Shown: positions 26,226-35,077 of the stretch, in pieces
Layout: every line of letters starts with the position of its first letter
How positions within the stretch are numbered: position 1 is the first letter of the stretch
Assembly (NCBI GenBank): GCA_002408085.1
Contig: DHQL01000024.1
Coordinates: 2,320-66,319, forward strand
Reading direction: 5' to 3'
Length of the DNA stretch: 64,000 bases
Origin: Spirochaeta sp. UBA5339
GTDB taxonomy: Bacteria > Spirochaetota > Spirochaetia > DSM-2461
Position numbers and translations under genes: made by a program
Notes under the pieces: generated by a model
What the model was told of the DNA's origin: nothing
Databases searched by the model: none
What the model saw: only the letters and a program-made list of their open reading frames with translations

Positions 26226-27656
26226 TCAGGAATTTATCTGATTTTTTTGCTTCCTGGACAGAATTCGGCGGTGTGTTTCCTTGATTTCACGAATTTTACC
26301 CTTGGTGATGGCTGTGTAGATAATTCTGTCCAGGTTGTTCAGACTGTGATAGAGGAAGACTCCTGTGGCAACGGCAGCCAGGGCTGCGGCCAGGTAAGTT
26401 GATACACCGGGAGTAATTAGTGAGCATTGTTCACCAAGTGCTGCAATGCCCAGATTGGCGAAAAGGAAGATACAGCAGCTGATAAAAACGGAGAGATACT
26501 GCTCAACATAGAAGAGGAAGTTCATCATGCAGACAAAGGCTCCCAGAGCAGTAATACTAAGGGTTGTGGGGATTACGATCCGGAGCATCGTATTCATATG
26601 GGGATGATTTATGGACCAGACAAGAAAGATAATCGCAGTAACAAGCTGTATGGCAATCTGCTCCTTGATTACCTTGCGGTTTGTCTTTACAAGTATTCGC
26701 CGGTTAGCTCTTATTTCGTGGTAGGGCTTGCGGGACAGACTGTCCAGAAACTTTCTTAAGGCCATGTAGAATTCGGTTTCCGAGTAGATAACAAAAAGAA
26801 CCATTCCCGGAATCATGGTAAGGTTGGTCAGGTAGACGATAATGTCGTATTCGGGATAGAGGCGCATGGCTGTATTGCCGATTACACTGCCCCGGGTATA
26901 CCAGTAGTAGATCTTATCTCCCCAGAGGGCTCCGTAGTAGACAAATCCTGTCAGGAAGAGAAGAAAGTACTTTTTTATGTATTTAAAGAAATCACCTTTA
27001 ATTTTGATCCTTCTGCATCCCATATCCCCCCATAGAAAGATCAGGATAATCAGGAAGAGGGTAACCTGACCCAGGGCATAGGCCATCATCAGGGCATCGG
27101 TCCCGAAGTACTGGACACTGAGCTTCATATAGACAAGAGATGATACCATACCTACTGTAAATCCCAGCAGAAGCTGGTTGAACCTCTTCATTGCGCTGGC
27201 GGTGAGCATCAGAATCCAGATATGGTTGATAAAGACAAAGAGAAGTATGAATCCCTTCCGGTGAAGACCGTGAACATTCTGAAGAAGCAGCTCTGACATT
27301 CCCAGGGATAATAGAAAGAGTACCGGTGTGGTTAGAATCATGTATCTCAGGGTGTAGTAGAAAGCTTCGGCCTTTTCATTCCTGTAGAGAAAGTCAGAGA
27401 GAATCCTGGTAAAGATGTAATGGAATCCCCCGCTTAGAATCAGGGATGAGGCATAGATATAGACCGTGGAGGCCACGAAGAGCTCTCTGAAGTCCGAAGG
27501 GATGCCCATTACGGGCTGCTGAAACATCAGAATGGTCAGGATGGAGATCAGCCAGGGGCCGGCAACTATCATAATTCCCGATATGGAGGCCTGGAAAAAG
27601 CCCCGGGCATTTCCAAGGGCAGCTACTTTCCGCAGTTCAAATCCTATTCCGGCCAT
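26226..27656 (-). CDS. pelG: PelG-like polysaccharide flippase/synthase membrane subunit
   Basis: 476-residue polytopic protein with about 12 membrane helices. It starts with the PelG signature MAGIGFELRK, followed by GFFQASISGIMIVAGPWL-like first helix, and has the MATE/Wzx-like organisation of the family (PF16933-type). In Pel systems PelG works with PelD, PelE and PelF to polymerise and move the GalNAc/GlcNAc-type polymer through the inner membrane. It begins 2 nt after the pelF stop with AGGGG upstream. Length fits the Pseudomonas protein (about 456). Confidence 0.9.
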   Translation of the reverse strand: MAGIGFELRKVAALGNARGFFQASISGIMIVAGPWLISILTILMFQQPVMGIPSDFRELFVASTVYIYASSLILSGGFHYIFTRILSDFLYRNEKAEAFYYTLRYMILTTPVLFLLSLGMSELLLQNVHGLHRKGFILLFVFINHIWILMLTASAMKRFNQLLLGFTVGMVSSLVYMKLSVQYFGTDALMMAYALGQVTLFLIILIFLWGDMGCRRIKIKGDFFKYIKKYFLLFLTGFVYYGALWGDKIYYWYTRGSVIGNTAMRLYPEYDIIVYLTNLTMIPGMVLFVIYSETEFYMALRKFLDSLSRKPYHEIRANRRILVKTNRKVIKEQIAIQLVTAIIFLVWSINHPHMNTMLRIVIPTTLSITALGAFVCMMNFLFYVEQYLSVFISCCIFLFANLGIAALGEQCSLITPGVSTYLAAALAAVATGVFLYHSLNNLDRIIYTAITKGKIREIKETHRRILSRKQKNQINS

Positions 27657-27658
27657 CT

Positions 27659-29086
27659 TTAATCCCCTATCTCCATTTCACTTATCTCTTTGTACATTTC
27701 CCTGTACCGGCGGTGGAGATCCTTCTTGTCATAGAAATTAAGTACCTTTTCATAGTTTCTTACCCGGAGTTTTTCCACCTCTTCGGGGTTGTTGTAGAGG
27801 TAGAGAACCCCCTCGGCCAGTTTGCTGGCATCCTTTGAGGGGGCGAGAAAGCGCTCATCGAAGTTCAGAAGCTCCGGAACATTTCCTACAATTGTCGATA
27901 CCGCGGGCACACCGCCGCAGTAGCCCTCAAGGAAGACCAGGGGCTGGGCCTCCCTGACGCTGGTAAGCATCAGGACATCCAGGAATTTGTAGTAGTCCAG
28001 AACATTCTGCCGTCCAGTGAACTCAAAGACCTCCTGAAGCTTCAGGTTCTCCACAAGAAGTTTGCACTCCTCGTAGTAACCCTCATCCTCATCGGTGGGA
28101 CCGATGCAGTAGAACCGGGCTTCGGGGACACGGTCGGCCACAATCTTGCAGGTGGCGATAAAGGTTTTGATGTCCTTGATGGGGACGACCCGTCCCACAA
28201 GGCCTACATGGAATCCGGGCCTGGGGTCCCGTTCAATGGTAAAGCGCTCCACATCGATGCCGTTGGGTATTACCTCTGTTTTGTCGGCGGGAGCTCCCAG
28301 GTCCAGCTGTTTCTGCCGGTTTTCCTCAAAGAGGGCGGTGATATGGTCCGCATGGCCGTAGCAGATCCGGCTGATCTTGTTGTATATCTTGGTCCACATG
28401 TCCCTCTGATATCCCTTGACGATATTGGTCTTGCGGATCTCCATCTCCCTCTCCTTGTGGTAGAGGCCGTGCTCTGTCAGAAGGAAGGGCTTTTTGTGGC
28501 GCAGTCGGGCTGCCAGGGCGGCAATTCCGGCAAATCCCGTGGATACAGCGTGATAGATGTCTGCCTCGGGGGCCTCGGCGCCCAGTACGGAAAAGAGCAT
28601 ATCGTGGGAGGACTTCCAGGCCCAGTAGTAGTCTGAAAACGGGTAGAGGGGGTTGTTGTTCCGGTTCCCCTGTACGATCATCTTCCATCCGATCTTCGAT
28701 TTGACTGCAAGATTGTAGAGAAAGCGGTTCTCGGGCATCAGGGAGATCATCTTTTTGACATCGGGATCCTTGTTTGCCTCCATAAGACGGTGGAACTTGT
28801 AGATCTCCTTCATCAGGGTCCTGCCCTTTTTAGGCCCCTTGATGACAGTACCGGCAGGTTCTCCAATAAGAATATCTCTGTTTTCGATCACATTGGGGGG
28901 GAGCTCATAGCGCAGGGGCTGGTTCGCTTCCGGGGAGATGCTGAAGATTTTAAAGTCCACCTCCGGAAGGTTGACAATGAGGTCGTGAACCCAGGCTGAG
29001 ACACCGCCGGTGATATAGGGATAGGAGCCCTCCAGAACGATACAGACGCAGAGCCTCCGTTCCGGACTATCTGTTTTTTCAGTCAT
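27659..29086 (-). CDS. pelF: PelF-like glycosyltransferase (GT4)
   Basis: Cytosolic GT-B glycosyltransferase that polymerises Pel from UDP-sugar. 475 residues; N-terminal PelF signature (CIVLEGSYPYITGGVSAWVHD), central EVIPNGIDVERF, and a C-terminal nucleotide-sugar site with an EX7E motif (REAQPLVFLEGYCGG). A start at 29143 would add 19 residues overlapping the previous gene; known PelF proteins begin only about a dozen residues before this signature, so I chose ATG 29086, which overlaps the upstream stop by 8 bp. Gene order D-E-F-G is as in classical pel operons. Confidence 0.92.
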   Translation of the reverse strand: MTEKTDSPERRLCVCIVLEGSYPYITGGVSAWVHDLIVNLPEVDFKIFSISPEANQPLRYELPPNVIENRDILIGEPAGTVIKGPKKGRTLMKEIYKFHRLMEANKDPDVKKMISLMPENRFLYNLAVKSKIGWKMIVQGNRNNNPLYPFSDYYWAWKSSHDMLFSVLGAEAPEADIYHAVSTGFAGIAALAARLRHKKPFLLTEHGLYHKEREMEIRKTNIVKGYQRDMWTKIYNKISRICYGHADHITALFEENRQKQLDLGAPADKTEVIPNGIDVERFTIERDPRPGFHVGLVGRVVPIKDIKTFIATCKIVADRVPEARFYCIGPTDEDEGYYEECKLLVENLKLQEVFEFTGRQNVLDYYKFLDVLMLTSVREAQPLVFLEGYCGGVPAVSTIVGNVPELLNFDERFLAPSKDASKLAEGVLYLYNNPEEVEKLRVRNYEKVLNFYDKKDLHRRYREMYKEISEMEIGD

Positions 29087-29816
29087 GTCCGCCCGTCCAG
29101 AAATCAAGAATCTGTTTTTCCATGGTACTCCTGTCTTCGTCATCCCCGATCTCTTCGATAATCCCGGTCACCTTTTCCATATCCTTCCGGGCATAGGCTA
29201 TCTCCATACGCAGCAGGCGGCTCTCCTTGTGGTCGGGCAGAAGCTGTTCTGCCTGATCAAATAGTTTCAGGTGCAAAAGAACCCTTATCATAAGGAGCCG
29301 GTCACTATCCAGTGAGACATTTTCATTCTCCATGGCTGTCAGAAGCAGGTAGGCCTCCCTCATGTAGAAGTTGCTCAGGGTACTCTCATCCTCATTAAGC
29401 CGTGCCATCTGGTAGTACATTTCCGCCGCTTTGGAACGGTCTTCCGGGTTTCCGGTCTCTTTGATCCTGTCTTTCAGTGAGATAAGCCTGTTGTTGTACT
29501 CCTTTTCAAGGGCATTCAGGCTCTCGGCGGCAAAGAGGGCCACCTCCTTGTCCTCGTATCTCGATATCTCCGAAAGCACGGTCTTCAGAATCAGATCGGT
29601 CTCCAGGTCCCTGTCCTTCTTTGCCAGTAGCCACTCGATCTCATCCAGGTTGTAAGGTTTCTTCAGGATAGGATTGAGGGCAGTGGACTTGTAGGTAAAG
29701 GCCTCAATGGGAAGAATGTCCGCACTGGCTGCCTGGAGGGCGGCGCTGGGGGTCCTGGGAATATAGAGGGAGCGGAGTTTGTAGATGTAACCGTAGGCGT
29801 CTGATGAAGCCCTCAT
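29079..29816 (-). CDS. TPR-like protein in the PelE position
   Basis: 245 residues, fully soluble and helix-rich, with helical hairpins resembling TPR repeats (AAEMYYQMARLNEDESTLSNFYMREAYLLL; LLMIRVLLHLKLFDQAEQLLPDHKESRLLRMEIAYARKDMEKV). It sits between the pelD-like gene (4-bp ATGA overlap) and pelF, exactly where pelE lies in pel operons. Pseudomonas PelE has two N-terminal membrane helices before its TPRs; this protein has none and begins directly with a polar helix. I infer a PelE-like scaffold linking receptor and glycosyltransferase; sequence similarity alone would not prove it. Confidence 0.7.
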   Translation of the reverse strand: MRASSDAYGYIYKLRSLYIPRTPSAALQAASADILPIEAFTYKSTALNPILKKPYNLDEIEWLLAKKDRDLETDLILKTVLSEISRYEDKEVALFAAESLNALEKEYNNRLISLKDRIKETGNPEDRSKAAEMYYQMARLNEDESTLSNFYMREAYLLLTAMENENVSLDSDRLLMIRVLLHLKLFDQAEQLLPDHKESRLLRMEIAYARKDMEKVTGIIEEIGDDEDRSTMEKQILDFWTGGHD

Positions 29817-31201
29817 ATTTTCTGGATCTCCAGTAGATACTCGGCTTTTTTCAGCAGATCATCTGGGTCCATTTTTTCCCCGGTACCGCTGGAGGAGTAG
29901 CCGATATTCACCTCAAAGTAGGTATCCTTGCCCTCCAGGGTCCAGAATCTGGAATTAATATACTCAAGAGTCTCCAGGCAGAAGAGGGAGCATCCGTCAT
30001 AGTCCATATGGGGAATGTAGAGGGCCATGCGGTTGTCCTCCCTGTAGTGAAAAACCTCCGGCGAGTGGGTATCCCTCTCGGCAATTCCTCTGGCAAGCTC
30101 TGCCTGAAGGGTGATGATCTTTTCCAGTCCGTATTTCTCTGTCAGCTCCGAAAACCCCTGGATTTCCAGTATTACCAGGCTGGAGGAGTTGAAGGTTCCC
30201 GATTCATCGTAGCGGTTTTTATCCAGTTCTCTATAGAGCTGGGTAAACTGTGGAAGACCGGTTATGCTGTTCTGCTCCTCTCCCAGAAGGAGGGATTCGA
30301 ACTCAAGTGCCTTTTTCAGAGCCGGCTGTGCCAGGTTGACGATGATCTGAATAATATTTTCAGTGTATTCACTGTATTTGATAAAGGGAAGGGATTCTAT
30401 ATTGATGACTCCCCAGGTCTTGTTGTCCAGAACAACCGGGCAGCTGATGATATTCTGCCTGTGGTTCAATTCACTCAGGTTCTCATAGTCCAGACTCATT
30501 CTTATGGAGAAGAGCTGGTTGTTTCTGAATACCCATCCTTCGATTGTATCCTTCAGATTAAGGGTATCCTCTCTGCCTGTCTGCTCCTCTCCCTTGCTCA
30601 TACGGAGCTTCAGTTTATTTGTGTTCTTGTCAAAGACCCAGAGGGAGAGGCTTTCGGCGCTTGAGAAGTGAACGATTGTGTCCAGAAGTTTGGAGATGCT
30701 CATATTTGTATCCAGGCAGTCGATCTCCTTGATCCTCTCATGCAGGAGGTTCAGGGAATCCCTCTGCCGGGTCACACGCTCTTCCAGTTCACCTATTATG
30801 TCCTGCTGCGCCCGGGAGATTTTCAAATATCGGTTCTTATCATCCGCATTCTTTCGGAACCGGTACATGATCTTTTTGTCCCGGGTTTTCCTTATCTCAT
30901 TAAGGGAGCCGCCAAGGTAGGATAAAACCAGTCCCAGAGAGAAAATATTGATATATACAAGAGGGTGGGGTACTTCTCCTCTCAGATAAAAAACTCCGAT
31001 CATATGGAGAGAAAGGGCAAAGAGCAGGTTGATTAAACCGGCCAGCCTTCCGTGCCAGAAGGAGAGGAGGAGGGTCACTGCAATAATAATCATTATCCCG
31101 AAGTCGATATCAATATCAAGAAATGGGAGTACCGACAAAATGCCGATGATGATTGCTATAATTATTGTTTCCAGTAGTATTTTTGGTTTTTTAAGCTGCA
31201 T
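29813..31201 (-). CDS. pelD: PelD-like membrane receptor (TM-GAF-degenerate GGDEF)
   Basis: 462 residues. Four membrane helices lie in the first 95 residues, then a coiled-coil (about 105-150), a GAF domain (about 160-305) and a C-terminal degenerate GGDEF fold (about 315-460) in which the GGDEF position reads REDNR (FHYREDNRMALYIP). This is the PelD architecture. PelD proteins bind c-di-GMP through an RxxD five residues before the degenerate motif; here that position reads THSP, so the canonical site seems missing. First gene of the four-gene pel-like operon, divergent from the PelB-like gene across only 47 bp. Confidence 0.85.
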   Translation of the reverse strand: MQLKKPKILLETIIIAIIIGILSVLPFLDIDIDFGIMIIIAVTLLLSFWHGRLAGLINLLFALSLHMIGVFYLRGEVPHPLVYINIFSLGLVLSYLGGSLNEIRKTRDKKIMYRFRKNADDKNRYLKISRAQQDIIGELEERVTRQRDSLNLLHERIKEIDCLDTNMSISKLLDTIVHFSSAESLSLWVFDKNTNKLKLRMSKGEEQTGREDTLNLKDTIEGWVFRNNQLFSIRMSLDYENLSELNHRQNIISCPVVLDNKTWGVINIESLPFIKYSEYTENIIQIIVNLAQPALKKALEFESLLLGEEQNSITGLPQFTQLYRELDKNRYDESGTFNSSSLVILEIQGFSELTEKYGLEKIITLQAELARGIAERDTHSPEVFHYREDNRMALYIPHMDYDGCSLFCLETLEYINSRFWTLEGKDTYFEVNIGYSSSGTGEKMDPDDLLKKAEYLLEIQKI

Positions 31202-31248
31202 ATATGTAAAATGATTATACTGTATATTGAACGGGAGTTAAAGAAAAT

Positions 31249-34200
31249 ATGATATTGCAGTGCTTTAATAAGAGACAATTGATTCTTTTTTTGCTTATAT
31301 TATCAGCAAGTCTTCTCGGAGCCCAGGAGGAGCCGGAGGGATCAGCTCTTCCCGAAGAAGCTGCCTCAGAAGAATCCGCCTCCGAAGAGGACGTGTTAGA
31401 AGAGGTCAAGCTGGAACCGGTATTTCCGGTTATTCAGGAGGGGCTTGTATTTGTAGAGGGCGAGTCAGCGGTTTCCACAAACTTTGCAACTTCGGCTGTC
31501 TATAACTATGGAGCATCAGGATTAAAATCCCTGCAGCTGATTCAGCAGAATGCCCCCTTCGGCGGTCAGGCTTATTTTGCGGAATATGCCTTTTATGTTG
31601 AAGAGGACGGGGAGTACGCCTTCTGGTACGGCGGTACCCCCCCCGGGCCTCAGGATACGGTATTCCCCTCCTTTGCCAGCTCCTTCCGTTATATTCTGGA
31701 CGGGGGAGAGCCCGTACAGGTTTTCAGGGAGGATGTGGCGGTTGTCGAGGCCTACACCCCCTCCTACTACTGGATGGAGGTGGAGAAGATTACTCTGACA
31801 AAGGGTGTTCACCGCATCCGTTTCGAGGTTCCAGAAAAACGCCGCTATGACGGCAGGTACTATTTCTTTATTGATGCCTTCTTTTTCCTGAGAACTGATT
31901 TGATGGAGGCTGATCTGCCCCTGGCTCCAAATGTCTTTCCCCTGGACCGGACGGACCGATCCATCGATAATCCATTTCAGTCCATCTCCTACTATGAGGG
32001 AGTTATAAAGGAAAACCCCGGAAACAAGAATGCCTACATCGTTCTCTCAATGGTCTACTCCCTTCTCGGGGACTATATCAATGCAATCAAAAACCTGAAC
32101 AAGGCTGTGAGCCTTGATCCCGAAGATCCCTATCCCCTGCTTCTGACAGCAAAAAACAGGGTCTGGAACGGTGAGGTCGGAGAGGGCCTGACCGTATACA
32201 GGCAGCTTCTGACTCTGGCTCCCGATAATCCATCCTACTGGGCTGAAGCCGGTAAAATGGCCGCCTGGACCGGAAATTACCGGGAATCCATAGAGTTTTT
32301 TACAGGAGGACTGGAACTCTTTCCGGATAATCTGAACCTCAAGGTGAATCTGGGGCTGACCTATCTCTGGATGGCCCGGAATGATGATGCGGACACTATG
32401 TTCAAGGAGGCGGTCGAGTCTGCTGCAGGCTCCCACGACAGGGCCATGGAACTGGGTAGTATTCACTCTCTGAACGGATATCCCCAGTATGCTGAGGACA
32501 TCTATAAGAAGGAGATAGAGGAGTCTCCGGAGTATCTTGAAACCTACCTCGCCCTTGAGGACTCCTACAGGCAGATGGGTGAGTCGGGGAAGGCTGAGTC
32601 CGTAATCGATCAGATCTACACCACCTTTGATGCAACAGATGCTCTTGCCGAATATATGCGGGTTTACGAAGAGAAAATCAATATGAAGGACGGCATTCTT
32701 CAGGATTATATCGATGCCCTGGCTGAGCAGCCCGACAACATCCCCTTAAGGCAGATCCTTTCCCAGACATACTTCTGGAACGGTATGAAGGATGAGGCTG
32801 TTGATCAGTCCCTGAAGATTCTGATCAACAAACTCTATGTGTATATAAAGGATATGGATACAAAATCAGCGGATCTACTCTCCCTGATGGACCGCTACTC
32901 CAGGTTCCGGGAGAAACGGACCCTGGCCGAAGAGGCCTATCAGACAGGTGCATCGGAGCTGGATGATGCCAGAAGTGACTATGAAAAAGCCCAGGCCGAT
33001 CTTGAAAAGAAGCCTGATGATGACGCCCTTTATGAAGCAGCCGATCAGGCTTCTCTGGCCTATACCGAAGCCTTTGATACCTATAGCACCTGGGTCGTCA
33101 GAATGGCCGAACTGGATGCAGAAAAAGAGGCTCTTCTGGATGAGTGGGCCTCTCTGGAGAGCAAAGAAGTCTCGGATGAAGAACTTTTCCGCCAGCTTCT
33201 GGGCGAGTCCGAGTGGTCCTGGGACCGTATTTTTACACGCAAGGAGCTGCAGCAGGTTCAGAGAGACGAACCCTTCCTGGCAGGCTATGTCCTTTCAAGG
33301 CTGGCCCTCTTTGCCGGCAGAGACGGTGAAGCCGTCCGTTATCTGGATTCCGATATTTTTCAGGATGATCCTCCGGCAAGCTATGGACTCTATGAGGCCT
33401 GGCTCTGGTCCAGGAACAGCGAAAAGCGTTCCGGGTTCTGGGAGGCCGAATCCGATGTGCTGACCCTCTACAAACAACACCTCTTTGATATGGAGGCCGC
33501 CCTATGGACCGATGGCGGATCGGGTGGATTTATGATTCCTCTGGCCGAGGATACCGATGCCCTTGTCAGTGAGATGGAGGAGCGGAGCAGCGGTTTCAGG
33601 GAGGAGGGCGAGGCCCTGGATGAGGCCTTCTATGCCATGAGGGCTGCCCTGGATCAGCAGCTGGAGCGTCAGTTCTACTACTACGAACAGGAGACCTATC
33701 TCTTGCGCTACTCCCTTGGTGAGTACTATCTTGATATGGAGGAAAACCTGAAGGCCGTTGATCAGTTTGAACGGGTTCTGGCCATGGATCCCTGGAATAT
33801 CTCTGCCAACTACAAACTGGGGATTGTCAGCCAGAGGGCAGGGGACTGGTCGCGGGCGATGAACCAGTACAAGAAGGTTTACTACCAGAATCCTGGCTAT
33901 GAGAACGCCGCCTACTACTACAATCAGCTGGCAAGGCAGAATGCGGATGTCTTCCGCTTTTCCGCCCAGAATATCACCGACAGCTCCAGAATCAACTACA
34001 GGGCAAAGGCTTCCTATGACGCGAAGATCAATACCCGTCTGGGATGGGGTTTCGAGTACAATCTGGATATTGACCGCAAGTACAGAAGTATTAATGAAAA
34101 AAGTCCGGGCCAGTTCAAGATGCACTCCTTTGAGTTCAGTCTGCCCGTGACCTTTCCTGACTGGAACCTGGTTCTCACACCAATGGGAGGTCTCTATCTG

Positions 34201-34968
34201 GGAAACGATCTTTTTGGTGAAGACAGCAGCTCCACAGATCCGGGTGATGCCATGGAGGACCTTCTCTCGGGAGGCTTTGTGGAACCCCTGTTCGGTCTCA
34301 GCGCGGGGTGGAAATGGTCTTTTCTGGATACCGAGGCGGTCTACCGCTATCAGCTTGAGAGGGAGTCCATGTTTTCCGATACCGAGCTGACCCGGAGCCA
34401 CTTTGTCAGTCTGAATACCACCACCTACTTCCCCCTGGAAAAATCCTATGACTGGGGACCGGTTATCACCCGCAGCTATGGTCAGTTCGAGTTTCTGACC
34501 AACAGCGATGACAGCAACCTCAAGGGACAATTTGTACAGGAGGGCAGTATCGGAGTGGTTGTGGCCAGGAAGCCCATGATCCGTCTTACGGGTAATGCTC
34601 TGTTCAACTTTGAGGACGGCAGCAACTCTTCTGTCCGGGACTACTACCTTCCCGACGGCGTTATGGAATTCAAAGGGGGCCTTCGGGGAACCGTCAACTT
34701 CCATAAGCCTGACTACTCCGAGAGTCTGGAGATGAGCCTCTATGGAGCCGTTGGAGGCTACTGGGTGGATGTTCTTGATCAGCAGAGTCCCACAAGCTCC
34801 CTCAAGGCGGAGAGTTACTTCTCTGTCTACTATGTAAAGGAGATCATGATGCTCTACCTCAATGTGGGGGGCAGCTCCACATTTTTGAATGCGGAGGATC
34901 TGAACTTCTGGGAGTTCTCGGCGGAGCTGGGAGCAAGGATATCTGTCCCCTCACTGCTGACAGACTGA
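31249..34968 (+). CDS. PelB-like TPR/beta-barrel outer-membrane exporter with N-terminal carbohydrate-binding-like domain
   Basis: 1239 residues. A signal peptide (1-25) is followed by an acidic Glu/Ala linker, then a beta-sandwich-like domain (about 60-205) with the FVEGESAVSTNFA signature seen in carbohydrate-associated modules; TPR repeats (about 255-430), a helical coiled-coil block (about 545-640), more TPRs (about 800-895), and a C-terminal region (about 905-1239) of alternating strands rich in Tyr, Gly and Asp, as in a 16-strand porin-like barrel. PelB of Pseudomonas has the same TPR-plus-barrel plan and similar length (about 1190) but lacks the front domain. Divergent from pelD, with CGGGAG upstream. 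Confidence 0.78.
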   Translation: MILQCFNKRQLILFLLILSASLLGAQEEPEGSALPEEAASEESASEEDVLEEVKLEPVFPVIQEGLVFVEGESAVSTNFATSAVYNYGASGLKSLQLIQQNAPFGGQAYFAEYAFYVEEDGEYAFWYGGTPPGPQDTVFPSFASSFRYILDGGEPVQVFREDVAVVEAYTPSYYWMEVEKITLTKGVHRIRFEVPEKRRYDGRYYFFIDAFFFLRTDLMEADLPLAPNVFPLDRTDRSIDNPFQSISYYEGVIKENPGNKNAYIVLSMVYSLLGDYINAIKNLNKAVSLDPEDPYPLLLTAKNRVWNGEVGEGLTVYRQLLTLAPDNPSYWAEAGKMAAWTGNYRESIEFFTGGLELFPDNLNLKVNLGLTYLWMARNDDADTMFKEAVESAAGSHDRAMELGSIHSLNGYPQYAEDIYKKEIEESPEYLETYLALEDSYRQMGESGKAESVIDQIYTTFDATDALAEYMRVYEEKINMKDGILQDYIDALAEQPDNIPLRQILSQTYFWNGMKDEAVDQSLKILINKLYVYIKDMDTKSADLLSLMDRYSRFREKRTLAEEAYQTGASELDDARSDYEKAQADLEKKPDDDALYEAADQASLAYTEAFDTYSTWVVRMAELDAEKEALLDEWASLESKEVSDEELFRQLLGESEWSWDRIFTRKELQQVQRDEPFLAGYVLSRLALFAGRDGEAVRYLDSDIFQDDPPASYGLYEAWLWSRNSEKRSGFWEAESDVLTLYKQHLFDMEAALWTDGGSGGFMIPLAEDTDALVSEMEERSSGFREEGEALDEAFYAMRAALDQQLERQFYYYEQETYLLRYSLGEYYLDMEENLKAVDQFERVLAMDPWNISANYKLGIVSQRAGDWSRAMNQYKKVYYQNPGYENAAYYYNQLARQNADVFRFSAQNITDSSRINYRAKASYDAKINTRLGWGFEYNLDIDRKYRSINEKSPGQFKMHSFEFSLPVTFPDWNLVLTPMGGLYLGNDLFGEDSSSTDPGDAMEDLLSGGFVEPLFGLSAGWKWSFLDTEAVYRYQLERESMFSDTELTRSHFVSLNTTTYFPLEKSYDWGPVITRSYGQFEFLTNSDDSNLKGQFVQEGSIGVVVARKPMIRLTGNALFNFEDGSNSSVRDYYLPDGVMEFKGGLRGTVNFHKPDYSESLEMSLYGAVGGYWVDVLDQQSPTSSLKAESYFSVYYVKEIMMLYLNVGGSSTFLNAEDLNFWEFSAELGARISVPSLLTD

Positions 34969-35004
34969 CCGAAGACTGATATCCCCGAACTTCAACTGCA
35001 TAGA

Positions 35005-35028
35005 AAAGCCCCCGACGCCGGGGGCTTT
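35005..35028. terminator. Terminator between PelB-like gene and HDOD gene
   Basis: AAAGCCCCC (35005-35013) pairs perfectly with GGGGGCTTT (35020-35028), followed by CTTT. It can serve the plus-strand gene and, less well, the converging HDOD gene. Confidence 0.8.
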
Positions 35029-35077
35029 CTTTATATAATTCGTCTGTGAAAGCTGTGAAGGCCGGGGACCGGAAGGG

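Noticed and set aside
33502..34704. Minus-strand open frame of about 400 codons
   Set aside because: Antisense to the PelB-like gene; no ribosome site, signal peptide or domain.
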